Positions 52,736 to 61,738 of a stretch of DNA of 64,000 nucleotides are shown piece after piece. Position numbers and translations under genes: made by a program. Source of the stretch: Flavobacterium sinopsychrotolerans (GTDB lineage Bacteria; Bacteroidota; Bacteroidia; Flavobacteriales; Flavobacteriaceae); contig NZ_FODN01000001.1 in the NCBI RefSeq assembly GCF_900110375.1, positions 186,001-250,000 of the forward strand, in the 5' to 3' direction. Each line of letters starts with the position of its first letter. Positions within the stretch are counted from its first letter, which is position 1. The notes under the pieces were generated by a model that was given only the letters and a program-made list of their open reading frames with translations, searched no databases and was not told the origin of the DNA.

Positions 52736-54718
52736 ATGACTTTTCAAGAACAAATACAACAAGGAATTCCATCGGTTTTACCAAAACCAAAACCATACGA
52801 AATAGACATCAATCACGCACCAAAGCGTAAAGAAATCCTTTCGACAGAAGAAAAAAAACTGGCGTTACGCAATGCCTTACGCTATTTTGAACCGCAACAT
52901 CATGCTGAATTAATCAAAGAATTCTCAGAAGAACTGGAAACTTACGGACGTATTTACATGTACCGCTTGCGTCCGGATTATAAAATGTATGCACGACCAA
53001 TTGCTGAATATCCCGGAAAATGTGAACAGGCCAAAGCGATTATGTTGATGATTCAAAACAACTTGGATTATGCCGTAGCACAACATCCGCATGAATTGAT
53101 TACTTATGGTGGAAATGGAGCCGTTTTTCAAAACTGGGCACAGTATTTATTGACTATGCAATACTTATCGGAGATGACCGAGGAACAAACTCTGACCATG
53201 TATTCCGGTCATCCAATGGGATTGTTCCCTTCTCATAAAGAAGCACCACGAGTTGTCGTGACGAATGGCATGGTAATTCCTAATTATTCTAAACCAGACG
53301 ATTGGGAAAAAATGAATGCATTGGGCGTTTCTCAATACGGACAAATGACTGCAGGAAGTTACATGTACATAGGTCCGCAAGGAATTGTACACGGAACAAC
53401 CATTACCGTTTTGAACGGTTTTAGAAAAATAAAACGCAGTCCTAAAGGGGGATTATTTGTCACCTCTGGATTAGGCGGAATGTCTGGCGCACAACCAAAA
53501 GCCGGAAATATTGCCGGTTGCATCACTGTCTGCGCCGAAGTAAACCCAAAAATAACGCACATTCGCCACAATCAAGGATGGATCAATGAAGTCATTGAAA
53601 ATGTGGATGAATTAGTAAAAAGAGTCACTTTAGCGCAAGCCAATAATGAAATTGTCTCCATCGGATATCTTGGAAATGTAGTTGATGTTTGGGAAAAATT
53701 TCACGAAGAAAACATCCATATCGATTTAGGATCTGATCAGACTTCGTTGCATAATCCTTGGGCGGGTGGTTATTATCCTGCTGATATTTCCTTTGAAGAA
53801 GCAAATGTAATGATGGCTGATAATCCTGATTTATTTAAAACAAAAGTACAGGAAACATTACGCCGTCATACGACAGCTATAAATAAACACACTGCTAGAG
53901 GAACCTATTTCTTTGATTATGGAAATGCTTTTTTATTAGAAGCTTCCCGTGCCGGTGCTGATGTTATGGCAGAGAATCATATCGATTTCAGGTATCCGAG
54001 TTACGTACAGGATATAATGGGACCTATGTGTTTTGATTATGGTTTTGGTCCTTTTCGATGGGTTTGTGCTTCGGGAACACCAGAAGATTTAGCTAAAACA
54101 GATGTAATTGCTTGCCAAGTTCTCGAAGAAATGGCAAAAACTGCTCCCGAAGAAATTCAGCAACAAATGCAGGATAACATTCACTGGATAAAAGGCGCCC
54201 AGAAAAATAAACTGGTAGTTGGATCTCAAGCCCGAATCTTGTATGCGGATGCTGAAGGGCGTGTAAAAATTGCAGAAGCTTTTAATCAGGCTATTGCCAA
54301 AGGCGAAATAGGAACAGTCGTTTTGGGTCGCGATCACCATGATGTTTCCGGCACTGATTCGCCGTACAGAGAAACTTCAAATATCTATGACGGCTCCCGT
54401 TTTACAGCAGATATGGCGATACAAAACGTTATTGGAGATAGCTTTCGTGGCGCCACTTGGGTTTCCATTCATAACGGCGGAGGAGTTGGCTGGGGCGAGG
54501 TAATTAACGGTGGATTTGGTATGGTTCTTGATGGTTCAAAAGAAGCGTCAAAACGTTTAGCATCAATGCTTTTCTGGGATGTCAACAACGGAATTTCCCG
54601 AAGAAGCTGGGCTAGAAATGAAGGCGCGCTATTTGCCATCAAAAGAGCAATGGAGACGCAACCTTTGTTGAAAGTCACCATCCCTAACATAGTAGCCGAC
54701 AATTTGTTGGATTTTTAA
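52736..54718 (+). CDS. hutU: Urocanate hydratase
   Basis: Urocanase converts urocanate to imidazolonepropionate in histidine breakdown, with tightly bound NAD. The 660-residue protein shows YRLRPDYKMYARPIAEYPGKCEQAKAIML, LITYGGNGAVFQNWAQY, YSGHPMGLFPSH, SGLGGMSGAQPKA, DQTSLHNPWAGGYYP and GRDHHDVSGTDSPYRET. It is longer than the roughly 555-residue enzyme of Proteobacteria, as in other Bacteroidota. No other hut gene is in the window. Confidence 0.96.
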   Translation: MTFQEQIQQGIPSVLPKPKPYEIDINHAPKRKEILSTEEKKLALRNALRYFEPQHHAELIKEFSEELETYGRIYMYRLRPDYKMYARPIAEYPGKCEQAKAIMLMIQNNLDYAVAQHPHELITYGGNGAVFQNWAQYLLTMQYLSEMTEEQTLTMYSGHPMGLFPSHKEAPRVVVTNGMVIPNYSKPDDWEKMNALGVSQYGQMTAGSYMYIGPQGIVHGTTITVLNGFRKIKRSPKGGLFVTSGLGGMSGAQPKAGNIAGCITVCAEVNPKITHIRHNQGWINEVIENVDELVKRVTLAQANNEIVSIGYLGNVVDVWEKFHEENIHIDLGSDQTSLHNPWAGGYYPADISFEEANVMMADNPDLFKTKVQETLRRHTTAINKHTARGTYFFDYGNAFLLEASRAGADVMAENHIDFRYPSYVQDIMGPMCFDYGFGPFRWVCASGTPEDLAKTDVIACQVLEEMAKTAPEEIQQQMQDNIHWIKGAQKNKLVVGSQARILYADAEGRVKIAEAFNQAIAKGEIGTVVLGRDHHDVSGTDSPYRETSNIYDGSRFTADMAIQNVIGDSFRGATWVSIHNGGGVGWGEVINGGFGMVLDGSKEASKRLASMLFWDVNNGISRRSWARNEGALFAIKRAMETQPLLKVTIPNIVADNLLDF

Positions 54719-54766
54719 AAATTTGAACGTATCTTTAATAACATTTAGTAATCTAATAATCAAGCC

Positions 54767-55303
54767 ATGAAAGCAATTAAACTCCTCCCAGTACTTTTAC
54801 TTTTCTTAGCTGCCTCTTGCAGTTCCGTAAAAGTATATTCCGATTATGATAATAATGTGGATTTTAGTCAATACAAAACCTATGCTTTTCACAAGAAAGG
54901 TATCGATAAAGTTGAGATTTCAGAATTGGATAAAAAAAGAATACTCAATGCCATAGACAGAGAATTAAGCCGAAAAGGAATGACCAAAAGTGAAAATCCA
55001 GATTTGCTGATTAATATACTTACCAAAGAAAGAGAACGAATAGACGTTAACCAATACAACGCCGGTTGGGGTTATGGTTGGGGATGGGGATGGAACCCTT
55101 ACTTATGGGGAGGTCGTAGCACTTATGTTTCCTCATCAACCGAAGGAACATTGTATATTGATTTAATTGATGCCAAGAAAAAAGAATTGGTTTGGCAAGG
55201 TGAAGGCATTGGATATTTGACTGAAAATCGCAATGAAAAAGAAAAACAAATCAATGAATTTGTTGCTAAAATTTTAGAGCAATTTCCGTCGAAAGCAAAA
55301 TAG
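54767..55303 (+). CDS. DUF4136 lipoprotein
   Basis: The 178-residue protein has a lipoprotein signal (LLFLAASC) and the DUF4136 pattern: VYSDYDNNVDFSQYKTYAFH, ILNAIDRELSRKGM, a Gly/Trp/Tyr-rich stretch GWGYGWGWGWNPYLWGG, and GTLYIDLIDAKKKELVWQGEGIG. These are common outer-membrane-associated lipoproteins of Bacteroidota with no known activity. It follows hutU by 48 bases. Confidence 0.92.
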   Translation: MKAIKLLPVLLLFLAASCSSVKVYSDYDNNVDFSQYKTYAFHKKGIDKVEISELDKKRILNAIDRELSRKGMTKSENPDLLINILTKERERIDVNQYNAGWGYGWGWGWNPYLWGGRSTYVSSSTEGTLYIDLIDAKKKELVWQGEGIGYLTENRNEKEKQINEFVAKILEQFPSKAK

Positions 55304-55324
55304 TTTCCCATCAGAATCAAACAT

Positions 55325-55350
55325 AAAAGTCTACCTTTGCGTAGGCTTTT
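55325..55350 (+). terminator. Terminator whose loop overlaps the next gene's -7 box
   Basis: The hairpin AAAAGTCTAC-loop-GTAGGCTTTT (one G-T pair) with a T7 run ends the DUF4136 transcript. The perfect -7 box TACCTTTG (55332-55339) of the following globin gene lies in its stem and loop. Confidence 0.7.
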
Positions 55351-55363
55351 TTTATACCCAATC

Positions 55364-55765
55364 ATGACACCACAAACCGACATTACTACATTCGACGATA
55401 TCAAATTATTGGTAGATACTTTTTATTCTAAAGTTCAAAAAGACGAATTTATTGGACCCATTTTCAATGAGAAAATAGGAAATCGTTGGCCCGAACATCT
55501 GGAAAAAATGTATCGCTTTTGGCAAACTATTTTACTTGAAGTGCATTCGTATTCTGGAAGTCCATTTCCGCCGCACAAACAGTTACCGGTTGCCAAAGAA
55601 CATTTTGACCGCTGGATGGAAATTTTCACAGAAACTACCGATAGTTTATATGCAGGTCCATTAGCCGAAGAAGCAAAACTACGCGCTAAAAACATGGCTG
55701 AAATGTTCAATTATAAAATTGACTATTTTCGCAATCTTGAAAAAAACCAAACGAACAATTCATAG
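55364..55765 (+). CDS. Group III truncated hemoglobin (second copy)
   Basis: ATG at 55364 gives 133 residues; an upstream in-frame TTG lies inside the promoter. The globin shows LVDTFYSKVQKDEFIGPIF, HLEKMYRFWQTILL and the proximal block KEHFDRW with H80. It is the usual stand-alone group III globin and differs clearly from the copy in the nos operon. Its promoter shows no Crp/Fnr-like or Rrf2-type palindrome, so it is probably expressed under different conditions. Confidence 0.93.
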   Translation: MTPQTDITTFDDIKLLVDTFYSKVQKDEFIGPIFNEKIGNRWPEHLEKMYRFWQTILLEVHSYSGSPFPPHKQLPVAKEHFDRWMEIFTETTDSLYAGPLAEEAKLRAKNMAEMFNYKIDYFRNLEKNQTNNS

Positions 55766-55827
55766 TTTCTAAAGTATTTTTTTAATCCAAAATCTGTTCC
55801 TTATTGCAAACAGCAACACATTTCTTT

Positions 55828-56961
55828 ATGCGTAAATTAATATTTCTTGCCGTTTTTCCAGCTTTTCTATTTTCTTGTTCTAATTTAAAACAAACGACTG
55901 AAAACAAAGCAACGCCAAGTTTAAAGTTAATCAGTTCGATTGAAATTCCTTTCGAGGAAACGTTTCAAAATACAAAAGTGGGCGGATTATCCGGAATCGA
56001 TTATGATGCAAAAAACGATTTGTATTATCTGATATGTGACGATAGATCTGTGTTTAACGATTCCAGATTTTATACAGCAAAGATTAATTTGTCCGAAGAC
56101 AAAATAAAAAGTATTGATTTTCAAAACGTAACTTATTTGAAAGATGAAATTGGAAATAGTTATGGTAATTGGAATAACAGTCCAACCACCTCAGCAGATC
56201 CAGAAGATATGCGTTACAATCCAAAGACAAATTCTTTGATTTGGAGCAGCGAAGGCGCGCGAGTGATTACAGCAGAGAAAGAAGTTTTACAAAATCCTTC
56301 TCTTAATTTCATGGATTTAAAAGGTGACTTTCTAGGCAATGTTACCGTACCGGAAAATTTAAAAATGCAGCAACTAGAAAAAGGCCCGAGAAATAATGGA
56401 ACTTTAGAAGGAATTACTTTTGACAAAAAGTATAAAAATATCTACACCAACATTGAAGAACCTTTATTTGAAGACGGCGAACAAGCCAACACCAGCAAAG
56501 GCGGTTTGATTCGGTTCTATCAATTTGATGCCAAAACAAAAAAGAACACCGCTCAATTCGGTTACCAACTAGAACCTATTGCTCGTGAACCCAATCCGAA
56601 AGGAACTTTTGCTGTAAATGGCGTTTCGGCAATTCAGTATTATGGTAAAAATCAGTTATTGGTAGTAGAACGTTCCTACTCGACCGGAACACAAGCATGC
56701 ACGGTAAAAGTATTTTTGTGTGATTTGAAAAAGGCAACTAACGTTAAAAATTATCCTACCTTACAAAATCAAAAATTAGAATTGACTTCTAAAAAACTTG
56801 TCCTAAACATGGATGATTTGGGAATTTTTATTGATAATATCGAAGGACTTACTTTTGGACCAAAATTAGCAAATGGCAATCCATCAATTATTTTTGTTTC
56901 AGATAATAATTTTTCTGATAAACAGAAAACGCAGGTTTTGATGTTTGAGTTGGTGAAGTAG
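55828..56961 (+). CDS. Esterase-like activity of phytase family lipoprotein
   Basis: ATG at 55828 gives 377 residues with a lipoprotein signal (AVFPAFLFSC). The mature part is a beta-propeller-like sequence: VGGLSGIDYDAKNDLYYLICDDR, ADPEDMRYNPKTNSLIWSSEG, RNNGTLEGITFDKKYKNIYTNIEEPL and NIEGLTFGPKLANGNPSIIFVSDNNF. This is the phytase-esterase-like family (COG4222 type), with GLSGID and NIEGLTF marks. Its substrate is not known. It starts after the globin gene without a visible terminator. Confidence 0.88.
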   Translation: MRKLIFLAVFPAFLFSCSNLKQTTENKATPSLKLISSIEIPFEETFQNTKVGGLSGIDYDAKNDLYYLICDDRSVFNDSRFYTAKINLSEDKIKSIDFQNVTYLKDEIGNSYGNWNNSPTTSADPEDMRYNPKTNSLIWSSEGARVITAEKEVLQNPSLNFMDLKGDFLGNVTVPENLKMQQLEKGPRNNGTLEGITFDKKYKNIYTNIEEPLFEDGEQANTSKGGLIRFYQFDAKTKKNTAQFGYQLEPIAREPNPKGTFAVNGVSAIQYYGKNQLLVVERSYSTGTQACTVKVFLCDLKKATNVKNYPTLQNQKLELTSKKLVLNMDDLGIFIDNIEGLTFGPKLANGNPSIIFVSDNNFSDKQKTQVLMFELVK

Positions 56962-56998
56962 TAAATTCCAAAGAACATCTTTCAATCCACAACTCCCT

Positions 56999-57143
56999 AG
57001 CCCCGAGTGAAATGAAAAGCTTTTTGCGAAAGCCGTTTTGGTTTTTCTTGTTGCTGCAGAGCGACCAAAGGAAGCTCCTGCGGGAACACTAGAAAAACAA
57101 ACGGGTTTGCAAAAACTTGCAATGAAAAGCGGGAAATAGCTCC
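56999..57143 (+). repeat. Dispersed intergenic repeat element
   Basis: This non-coding block starts with CTAGCCCCGAGTGAAATGAA and ends with GCGGGAAATAGCTCC, with an inner GGAAGCTCCTGCGGG. From memory, elements with these ends are frequent between genes of Flavobacteriia. Its right end recurs upstream of lysS at 5114-5140. It encodes nothing and lies directly before the promoter of the next gene. Confidence 0.65.
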
Positions 57144-57152
57144 TGAAATTCG

Positions 57153-57160
57153 TACTTTTG
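57153..57160 (+). promoter_or_regulatory. -7 box of the aromatic amino acid hydroxylase gene
   Basis: TACTTTTG is a perfect TAnnTTTG box 24 bases before ATG 57185 and nine bases after the repeat element. Confidence 0.65.
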
Positions 57161-57184
57161 CAGTAGAACTACAACGTTTTCGAT

Positions 57185-58942
57185 ATGAACTCAACTATAG
57201 AAAGCAATCCGTTATTAGACCGATTGCCAAAGCACTTAAAACAATTCATTAAGCCTCAGGATTATAGCGATTACACGCCCATAAATCAAGCGGTTTGGCG
57301 TTATGTGATGCGCAAAAATGTAGATTATTTATCAAAAGTGGCGCATAGTTCATATCTGGAAGGACTGAAAAAAACTGGAATAGAGATTGATAATATTCCG
57401 AGCATGTACGGTATGAACCGTATTTTGACTGAAATAGGCTGGGCTGCAGTTGCAGTGGACGGATTTATTCCACCCAATGCTTTTATGGAATTTCAGGCTT
57501 ATAATGTGCTTGTAATTGCTTCTGACATTCGCCAGCTCGAACATATTGAATATACGCCTGCACCGGACATTATTCACGAAGGTGCCGGTCACGCTCCCAT
57601 TATTGCAAATCCGGAATACGCAGAATATTTGCGACGTTTTGGAGAAATAGGCTGTAAAGCGATCTCTTCGGATAAGGATTACCAAATGTACGAAGCCATC
57701 CGATTGCTTTCGATAGTGAAAGAAGCCGAAGATACTCCCCAAGCCACTATTGATGCTGCTGAAAAAGCGGTCGAGGATTTGCAAAATAACATGGGTGAAT
57801 TATCTGAAATGGCGCAAATCAGAAACCTGCATTGGTGGACTGTCGAGTATGGATTGATTGGAACGGTAGAAAATCCAAAAATATACGGCGCCGGTTTGTT
57901 GTCATCAATTGGCGAAAGTGCGCATTGCATGACCAATGAGGTAAAAAAAATCCCGTATGATATATCCGCAGCCAACCAAAGTTTTGACATTACAAAACTG
58001 CAACCACAACTTTACGTAACTCCGGATTTTGCTTATTTAAGCTTAGTTTTAGAAGAGTTTGCGAATAAAATGGCACTTAGAACAGGCGGTTTATCGGGAA
58101 TAGAAAAATTAATTGATTCGAATGCGCTTGGAACAATTGAATTGAGTACTGGTATACAAATTTCGGGTGTTTTCAGTTCCGTAATTGAACATGAAGGGAA
58201 GCCAATTTACATACAAACCTCCGGAAAAACGGCTTTAGCTTACAGAGAAAAAGAATTAGTAGGTCATGGAACTTTGACACATCCCGAGGGTTTTGGAAGT
58301 CCAATAGGAAAACTGGAAGGCATCAATCTGGCAATTGAGGACATGAGTCCAAAAGACTTGAATGCCTATGATATTCTGGAATCTAAAACGGTAAAACTAG
58401 AATTTGAAGGTGGCATTACTGTAGAAGGTGAAATCATAACAGGTTCCAGAAACTTACAGGGAGAAATTATTCTGATTCGCTTTAAAAATTGTACTGTAAA
58501 GCACGGAGAAACTATTTTGTTTCAACCGGAATGGGGCATTTATGATATGGCTGTTGGTAAAAAAGTAATTTCGGCTTTTTCAGGTCCTGCTGATGTAAAT
58601 AGTTTTGATTTGATTTCGCATCTTCCGTCCAGCAAAACCATCAAAGCGAAACATACCGCAGAACGTGATGATTTAGAAGTTTTATACCAAACAATTCGAA
58701 ACATAAGAGAAACAAAGGATACCGAAACTTCATTAGCACCAATTTTTGAAAAATTACATATCAATCATCCGAACGATTGGTTGTTAGTTGTTGAAATTAC
58801 CGAGCTACTGAATGACCGAAACGAACCTCAATTATTGCAGGAAATAATGGTTTATCTGGATCAATTGAAAGTAAAAAGACCCCAAGTAGCGCATTTGATT
58901 ACTGGTGGTTTAGACTTAATTTTCGATAAAGAAAAAGCTTAA
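57185..58942 (+). CDS. Pterin-dependent aromatic amino acid hydroxylase, long form
   Basis: The 585-residue enzyme belongs to the phenylalanine/tyrosine hydroxylase family, which uses tetrahydropterin, Fe(II) and O2. Iron ligands are seen: H131 and H136 in IIHEGAGHAPII, and E221 in WWTVEYGL. The His-Glu distance (85) is about twice that of the classical enzyme (40), because of a charged helical insert around 165-210. From about 330 there is a further domain of some 250 residues that classical bacterial PhhA (about 260-300 residues in all) lacks. Substrate preference cannot be read here. Confidence 0.9.
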   Translation: MNSTIESNPLLDRLPKHLKQFIKPQDYSDYTPINQAVWRYVMRKNVDYLSKVAHSSYLEGLKKTGIEIDNIPSMYGMNRILTEIGWAAVAVDGFIPPNAFMEFQAYNVLVIASDIRQLEHIEYTPAPDIIHEGAGHAPIIANPEYAEYLRRFGEIGCKAISSDKDYQMYEAIRLLSIVKEAEDTPQATIDAAEKAVEDLQNNMGELSEMAQIRNLHWWTVEYGLIGTVENPKIYGAGLLSSIGESAHCMTNEVKKIPYDISAANQSFDITKLQPQLYVTPDFAYLSLVLEEFANKMALRTGGLSGIEKLIDSNALGTIELSTGIQISGVFSSVIEHEGKPIYIQTSGKTALAYREKELVGHGTLTHPEGFGSPIGKLEGINLAIEDMSPKDLNAYDILESKTVKLEFEGGITVEGEIITGSRNLQGEIILIRFKNCTVKHGETILFQPEWGIYDMAVGKKVISAFSGPADVNSFDLISHLPSSKTIKAKHTAERDDLEVLYQTIRNIRETKDTETSLAPIFEKLHINHPNDWLLVVEITELLNDRNEPQLLQEIMVYLDQLKVKRPQVAHLITGGLDLIFDKEKA

Positions 58943-58949
58943 AAAAAAC

Positions 58950-59004
58950 GAACCGCAAATTCACAGATTTTAGTCAACTCTAATAATTTGCAAGTTTGCG
59001 GTTC
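58950..59004. terminator. Terminator between hydroxylase and DUF4230 genes
   Basis: A perfect 10-base inverted repeat GAACCGCAAA/TTTGCGGTTC around a 35-base loop, with A8 before and T6 after. It can serve both convergent genes. Confidence 0.75.
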
Positions 59005-59013
59005 ATTTTTTAA

Positions 59014-59634
59014 CTATAATTTTATTTTTTGCCCAAAATCTTTCTCGCTTTCGATAACCTTTCCTTCGTATTGCAATTTCCAACCCATGGTATTGGTCAG
59101 AATTAATATTTTAGACAATTCACTAATTAAGCGGTTTTGAGCATTTGTTTTCAAGGTTGATTTTTCTATTTTCTTGGCTAAATTCGCCTTAACTGATTTA
59201 TTGATTTTATTGTAATCATCTCCCGTAAACGGATTCAATTTGCTTTGCTCGACATCATAAAACTGGATATCCGGGCTGATTTTTATTTCTTCTTTTGGAA
59301 TACTTACAATCGTGATGGTTTTATTTACCTCATCGATATCGTATTTCATTTTGTGCAAATCATACGCAACAGTTACATCAGCATTGACAACAACCAAAGC
59401 TTTTTTCTCGAAAGAGAGCATATCCAACAAATATTTTTGTTGATTTTTATATGTAATCACTTCAGAGAAATGTCCTTCTGTAACGACCAATTTCCCTACG
59501 TTAAGAATTTGTTGCTGAATGAGATTTGTGTTGTACGCGATGTCTTCATCATCGTTTTTCTTAAAATCGCAATATTTGAACAATAAAAATATTCCACCGA
59601 TAACTGCTATTCCAATAAGTATTCTTTTAAGCAT
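59014..59634 (-). CDS. DUF4230 membrane-anchored protein
   Basis: The 206-residue protein has one N-terminal membrane segment (ILIGIAVIGGIFLLFKY) and the DUF4230 pattern: LIQQQILNVGKLVVTEGHFSEVITYKNQ, ALVVVNADVTVAYDLHKMKYDIDEVNKTITIVSIPKEEIKISPDIQFYD. DUF4230 proteins are widespread and have no assigned function. It follows the GSCFA gene by two bases, so the two are co-transcribed. Confidence 0.92.
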   Translation of the reverse strand: MLKRILIGIAVIGGIFLLFKYCDFKKNDDEDIAYNTNLIQQQILNVGKLVVTEGHFSEVITYKNQQKYLLDMLSFEKKALVVVNADVTVAYDLHKMKYDIDEVNKTITIVSIPKEEIKISPDIQFYDVEQSKLNPFTGDDYNKINKSVKANLAKKIEKSTLKTNAQNRLISELSKILILTNTMGWKLQYEGKVIESEKDFGQKIKL

Positions 59635-59636
59635 AA

Positions 59637-60593
59637 TTAAAATTTCATGAATGAATATTGATTTTCCAATTTAGTGATTTTTTCTCTGACTTTCGACTCA
59701 AACTTCAAATGACTTTCAGAATTTGGGTTAAAAGGCTTGTGAGAAAGGCTTTTTTGGATATTCTCTACTTCATCCATCACAGCAAAAGCAGTTTCTGAAA
59801 TGGTAGTTTCCTTGAAACGTTTCCAAATATAATCGATTGCCACTTGATTGGGATGCAACATGTCTTCGGCATAAAAACGGTAATCTCGAAGTTCGTCCAT
59901 CATGATTTCGTAGCTAGGAAAGTATTCAGTGTTCAGTTTGCAGTGTTCAGTGTTCAAAACACTGTGAATAGCCGAAATCAAGTTGGCCTTGCCCCATTGA
60001 TTTTCGACAAAACCGTCTTTTATGTGCCGCACTGGCGAAACCGTGAAAATAATATTGCAATTAGGATTTACAGCATTAATTAATTTCAGCGTATTTGCTA
60101 TACTTTTTCTTATTTCTTCAACAGAAAGCAATTCTTTCTTGAACTGCTTTTGTGGCACTTTATAACAATTCGCCACAATAGAATCGCTTGCTATATTACG
60201 ATAAACCCACGAGGTTCCATACGTTATGATGATATGCGTTGATTCGGTTATTTGTTGGTTAGTTGATTTTATTAATGCATTTAAGGATATTAATAAATCC
60301 TCTTTATTTGAACTACTCAAATCCGAATGAACATCAAAACAATGCCAGCGTTCATTGTGAAAAAAGACATCTTCTTCGGTGAATAATGCTGTATTTATGG
60401 CTTTTTGGATAATTTTCTCAATAGAAACCGGATTGAAAATTATTCCGAAAGGATTTATGGTGTTTTGAAATTTTAAATACTGGAATTTATCGCCCATATT
60501 TTCAGCAAAACAAGAACCTAAAGAGACAATCTTTGAATTGTAATCTAAAGGATGATTACTTTTAGAAATGGGAATTTGGGTTCTGAATTGCAT
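59637..60593 (-). CDS. GSCFA-domain protein
   Basis: The 318-residue protein has the name-giving motif G26-S-C-F-A30 in KIVSLGSCFAENMG, followed by NPFGIIFNPVSI, HSDLSSSN, ITYGTSWVYRN, IIFTVSPVRH and DMLHPNQVAIDYIWKRF. These blocks fit an SGNH-like hydrolase fold, with Ser27 and the late Asp-x-x-His as probable catalytic residues. The substrate is unknown. A CAGTGTTCAGT tandem repeat is embedded in the coding frame near residues 210-222 and adds the run NTEHCKLNTEYF. Confidence 0.92.
   Translation of the reverse strand: MQFRTQIPISKSNHPLDYNSKIVSLGSCFAENMGDKFQYLKFQNTINPFGIIFNPVSIEKIIQKAINTALFTEEDVFFHNERWHCFDVHSDLSSSNKEDLLISLNALIKSTNQQITESTHIIITYGTSWVYRNIASDSIVANCYKVPQKQFKKELLSVEEIRKSIANTLKLINAVNPNCNIIFTVSPVRHIKDGFVENQWGKANLISAIHSVLNTEHCKLNTEYFPSYEIMMDELRDYRFYAEDMLHPNQVAIDYIWKRFKETTISETAFAVMDEVENIQKSLSHKPFNPNSESHLKFESKVREKITKLENQYSFMKF
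59922..59957. repeat. CAGTGTTCAGT short tandem repeat inside the GSCFA gene
   Basis: About three imperfect units (TATTCAGTGTTCAG, TTTGCAGTGTTCAG, TGTTCAAAAC). The frame is kept. A related stretch lies in the intergenic region near 52459-52475. Confidence 0.7.
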
Positions 60594-60671
60594 TGCTAAT
60601 TTATTTACTACAAATTTGAATAATTTTAGCGAATTAAATGGTGTTTCACTCTTTTTTCATTGGTATTAAAA

Positions 60672-60704
60672 AACCCTTTCAGAGTTTAAATCTCTGAAAG
60701 GGTT
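60672..60704 (-). terminator. Terminator of the 60727-61506 lipoprotein gene
   Basis: A perfect 13-base stem AACCCTTTCAGAG/CTCTGAAAGGGTT with a 7-base loop, followed on the - strand by T6. Confidence 0.9.
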
Positions 60705-60726
60705 GTTATAAAAATAAATATTTTTA

Positions 60727-61506
60727 TTAATAGAAGTATTCAGTTTTCAAATAACCACCATTTCCAATAGTAGCAACAGTATTTTCGGAAACCCGTTCTA
60801 TCGGGTAATTATCTAAATCGTATTCAAAAGAATTAGTATAAAAATTAGCCGATGATGTTATTTGGTCGTCTTTCGAAACACTCGTAATTACAGTACTGAT
60901 TACGGTATTATTTATCGAAATTTTATCGTTTTGATTTAATAATTCTTTGAACCCCAAAACATTAAATAATGGATTTTTCTTAGCGTCATAATCAAAACTA
61001 ATGCTGTATTTTGAGTCAACTCCAACAGGCGTATTGTCATAGGTTCTCTCCTCTTTAATCAAATTTTCATTGTCGAAGTACAATATTCCGTGATATTCTT
61101 TAATTTCCTCATTCCCTGAACCTAAAGTAAATTTCTCATAAGAAACTGTTTTGTCAGAATTATGAATGTAGTTTATTTTATAATTCCCCAAAGAAACAAC
61201 CCTCATTAATTTACCTTTAAGGTAACTGTACTCAGTAGTTTCAATAAACTGATTTGTTTTATTAAGGGTTACCATTTTAGAAATCAAACCATCCGTGTAG
61301 ATAAAGTCTGTGCGGTTCTGACTTCCATCAATACTCACTATCTGGCTCCCATTATACGCATATAAAAAAGTTTTTGAAGTGCCTTTATCACTTGTTTCCA
61401 CAACTTTTATAAGTAATTTAAAACTCTCGTGAGAATCATTTGTACACGAGGTAAGTGTTAACACAAAAAACGACAAGAATAAAAGTAGAACTATTTTATT
61501 TTTCAT
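60727..61506 (-). CDS. Uncharacterised lipoprotein
   Basis: The 259-residue protein has a lipoprotein signal (LSFFVLTLTSC, C21) and a beta-rich mature region with repeated strand-turn units such as YNGSQIVSIDGSQNRTDFIYTDGLISKMVTLN and YLKGKLMRVVSLGNYKINYIHNSDKTVSYEKF. The pattern recalls the YD/RHS-like repeat lipoproteins of Bacteroidota. No catalytic motif is seen and no function is known. It is a single gene between two terminators. Confidence 0.8.
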   Translation of the reverse strand: MKNKIVLLLFLSFFVLTLTSCTNDSHESFKLLIKVVETSDKGTSKTFLYAYNGSQIVSIDGSQNRTDFIYTDGLISKMVTLNKTNQFIETTEYSYLKGKLMRVVSLGNYKINYIHNSDKTVSYEKFTLGSGNEEIKEYHGILYFDNENLIKEERTYDNTPVGVDSKYSISFDYDAKKNPLFNVLGFKELLNQNDKISINNTVISTVITSVSKDDQITSSANFYTNSFEYDLDNYPIERVSENTVATIGNGGYLKTEYFY

Positions 61507-61683
61507 AATAAATCAATCGCTTCTACCATTTATTTTTTGGTACAAAAGCTTGCAAATTTAACCAAATAAAATTTCTAGTACAAAATTCATCGTTGTAATC
61601 CTTATATTTCAGTTGAACTACTCCTTTTAAAACGAATTCCAGTGCCAGATAAAGATACAAAACAAGGTTTTTAATAAAAAACC

Positions 61684-61717
61684 AAACCCTTTTAGAACAT
61701 AAGTACTAAAAGGGTTT
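61684..61717 (-). terminator. Terminator of alaS
   Basis: A perfect 12-base stem AAACCCTTTTAG/CTAAAAGGGTTT with a 10-base loop, followed on the - strand by a T-rich run. Confidence 0.88.
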
Positions 61718-61738
61718 TTATCACAAAGTAATTTTTTA

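Noticed and set aside
57350..57784. 144-codon - strand frame inside the hydroxylase gene
   Set aside because: It lies opposite the iron-ligand region of a conserved enzyme, and its product has no signature.
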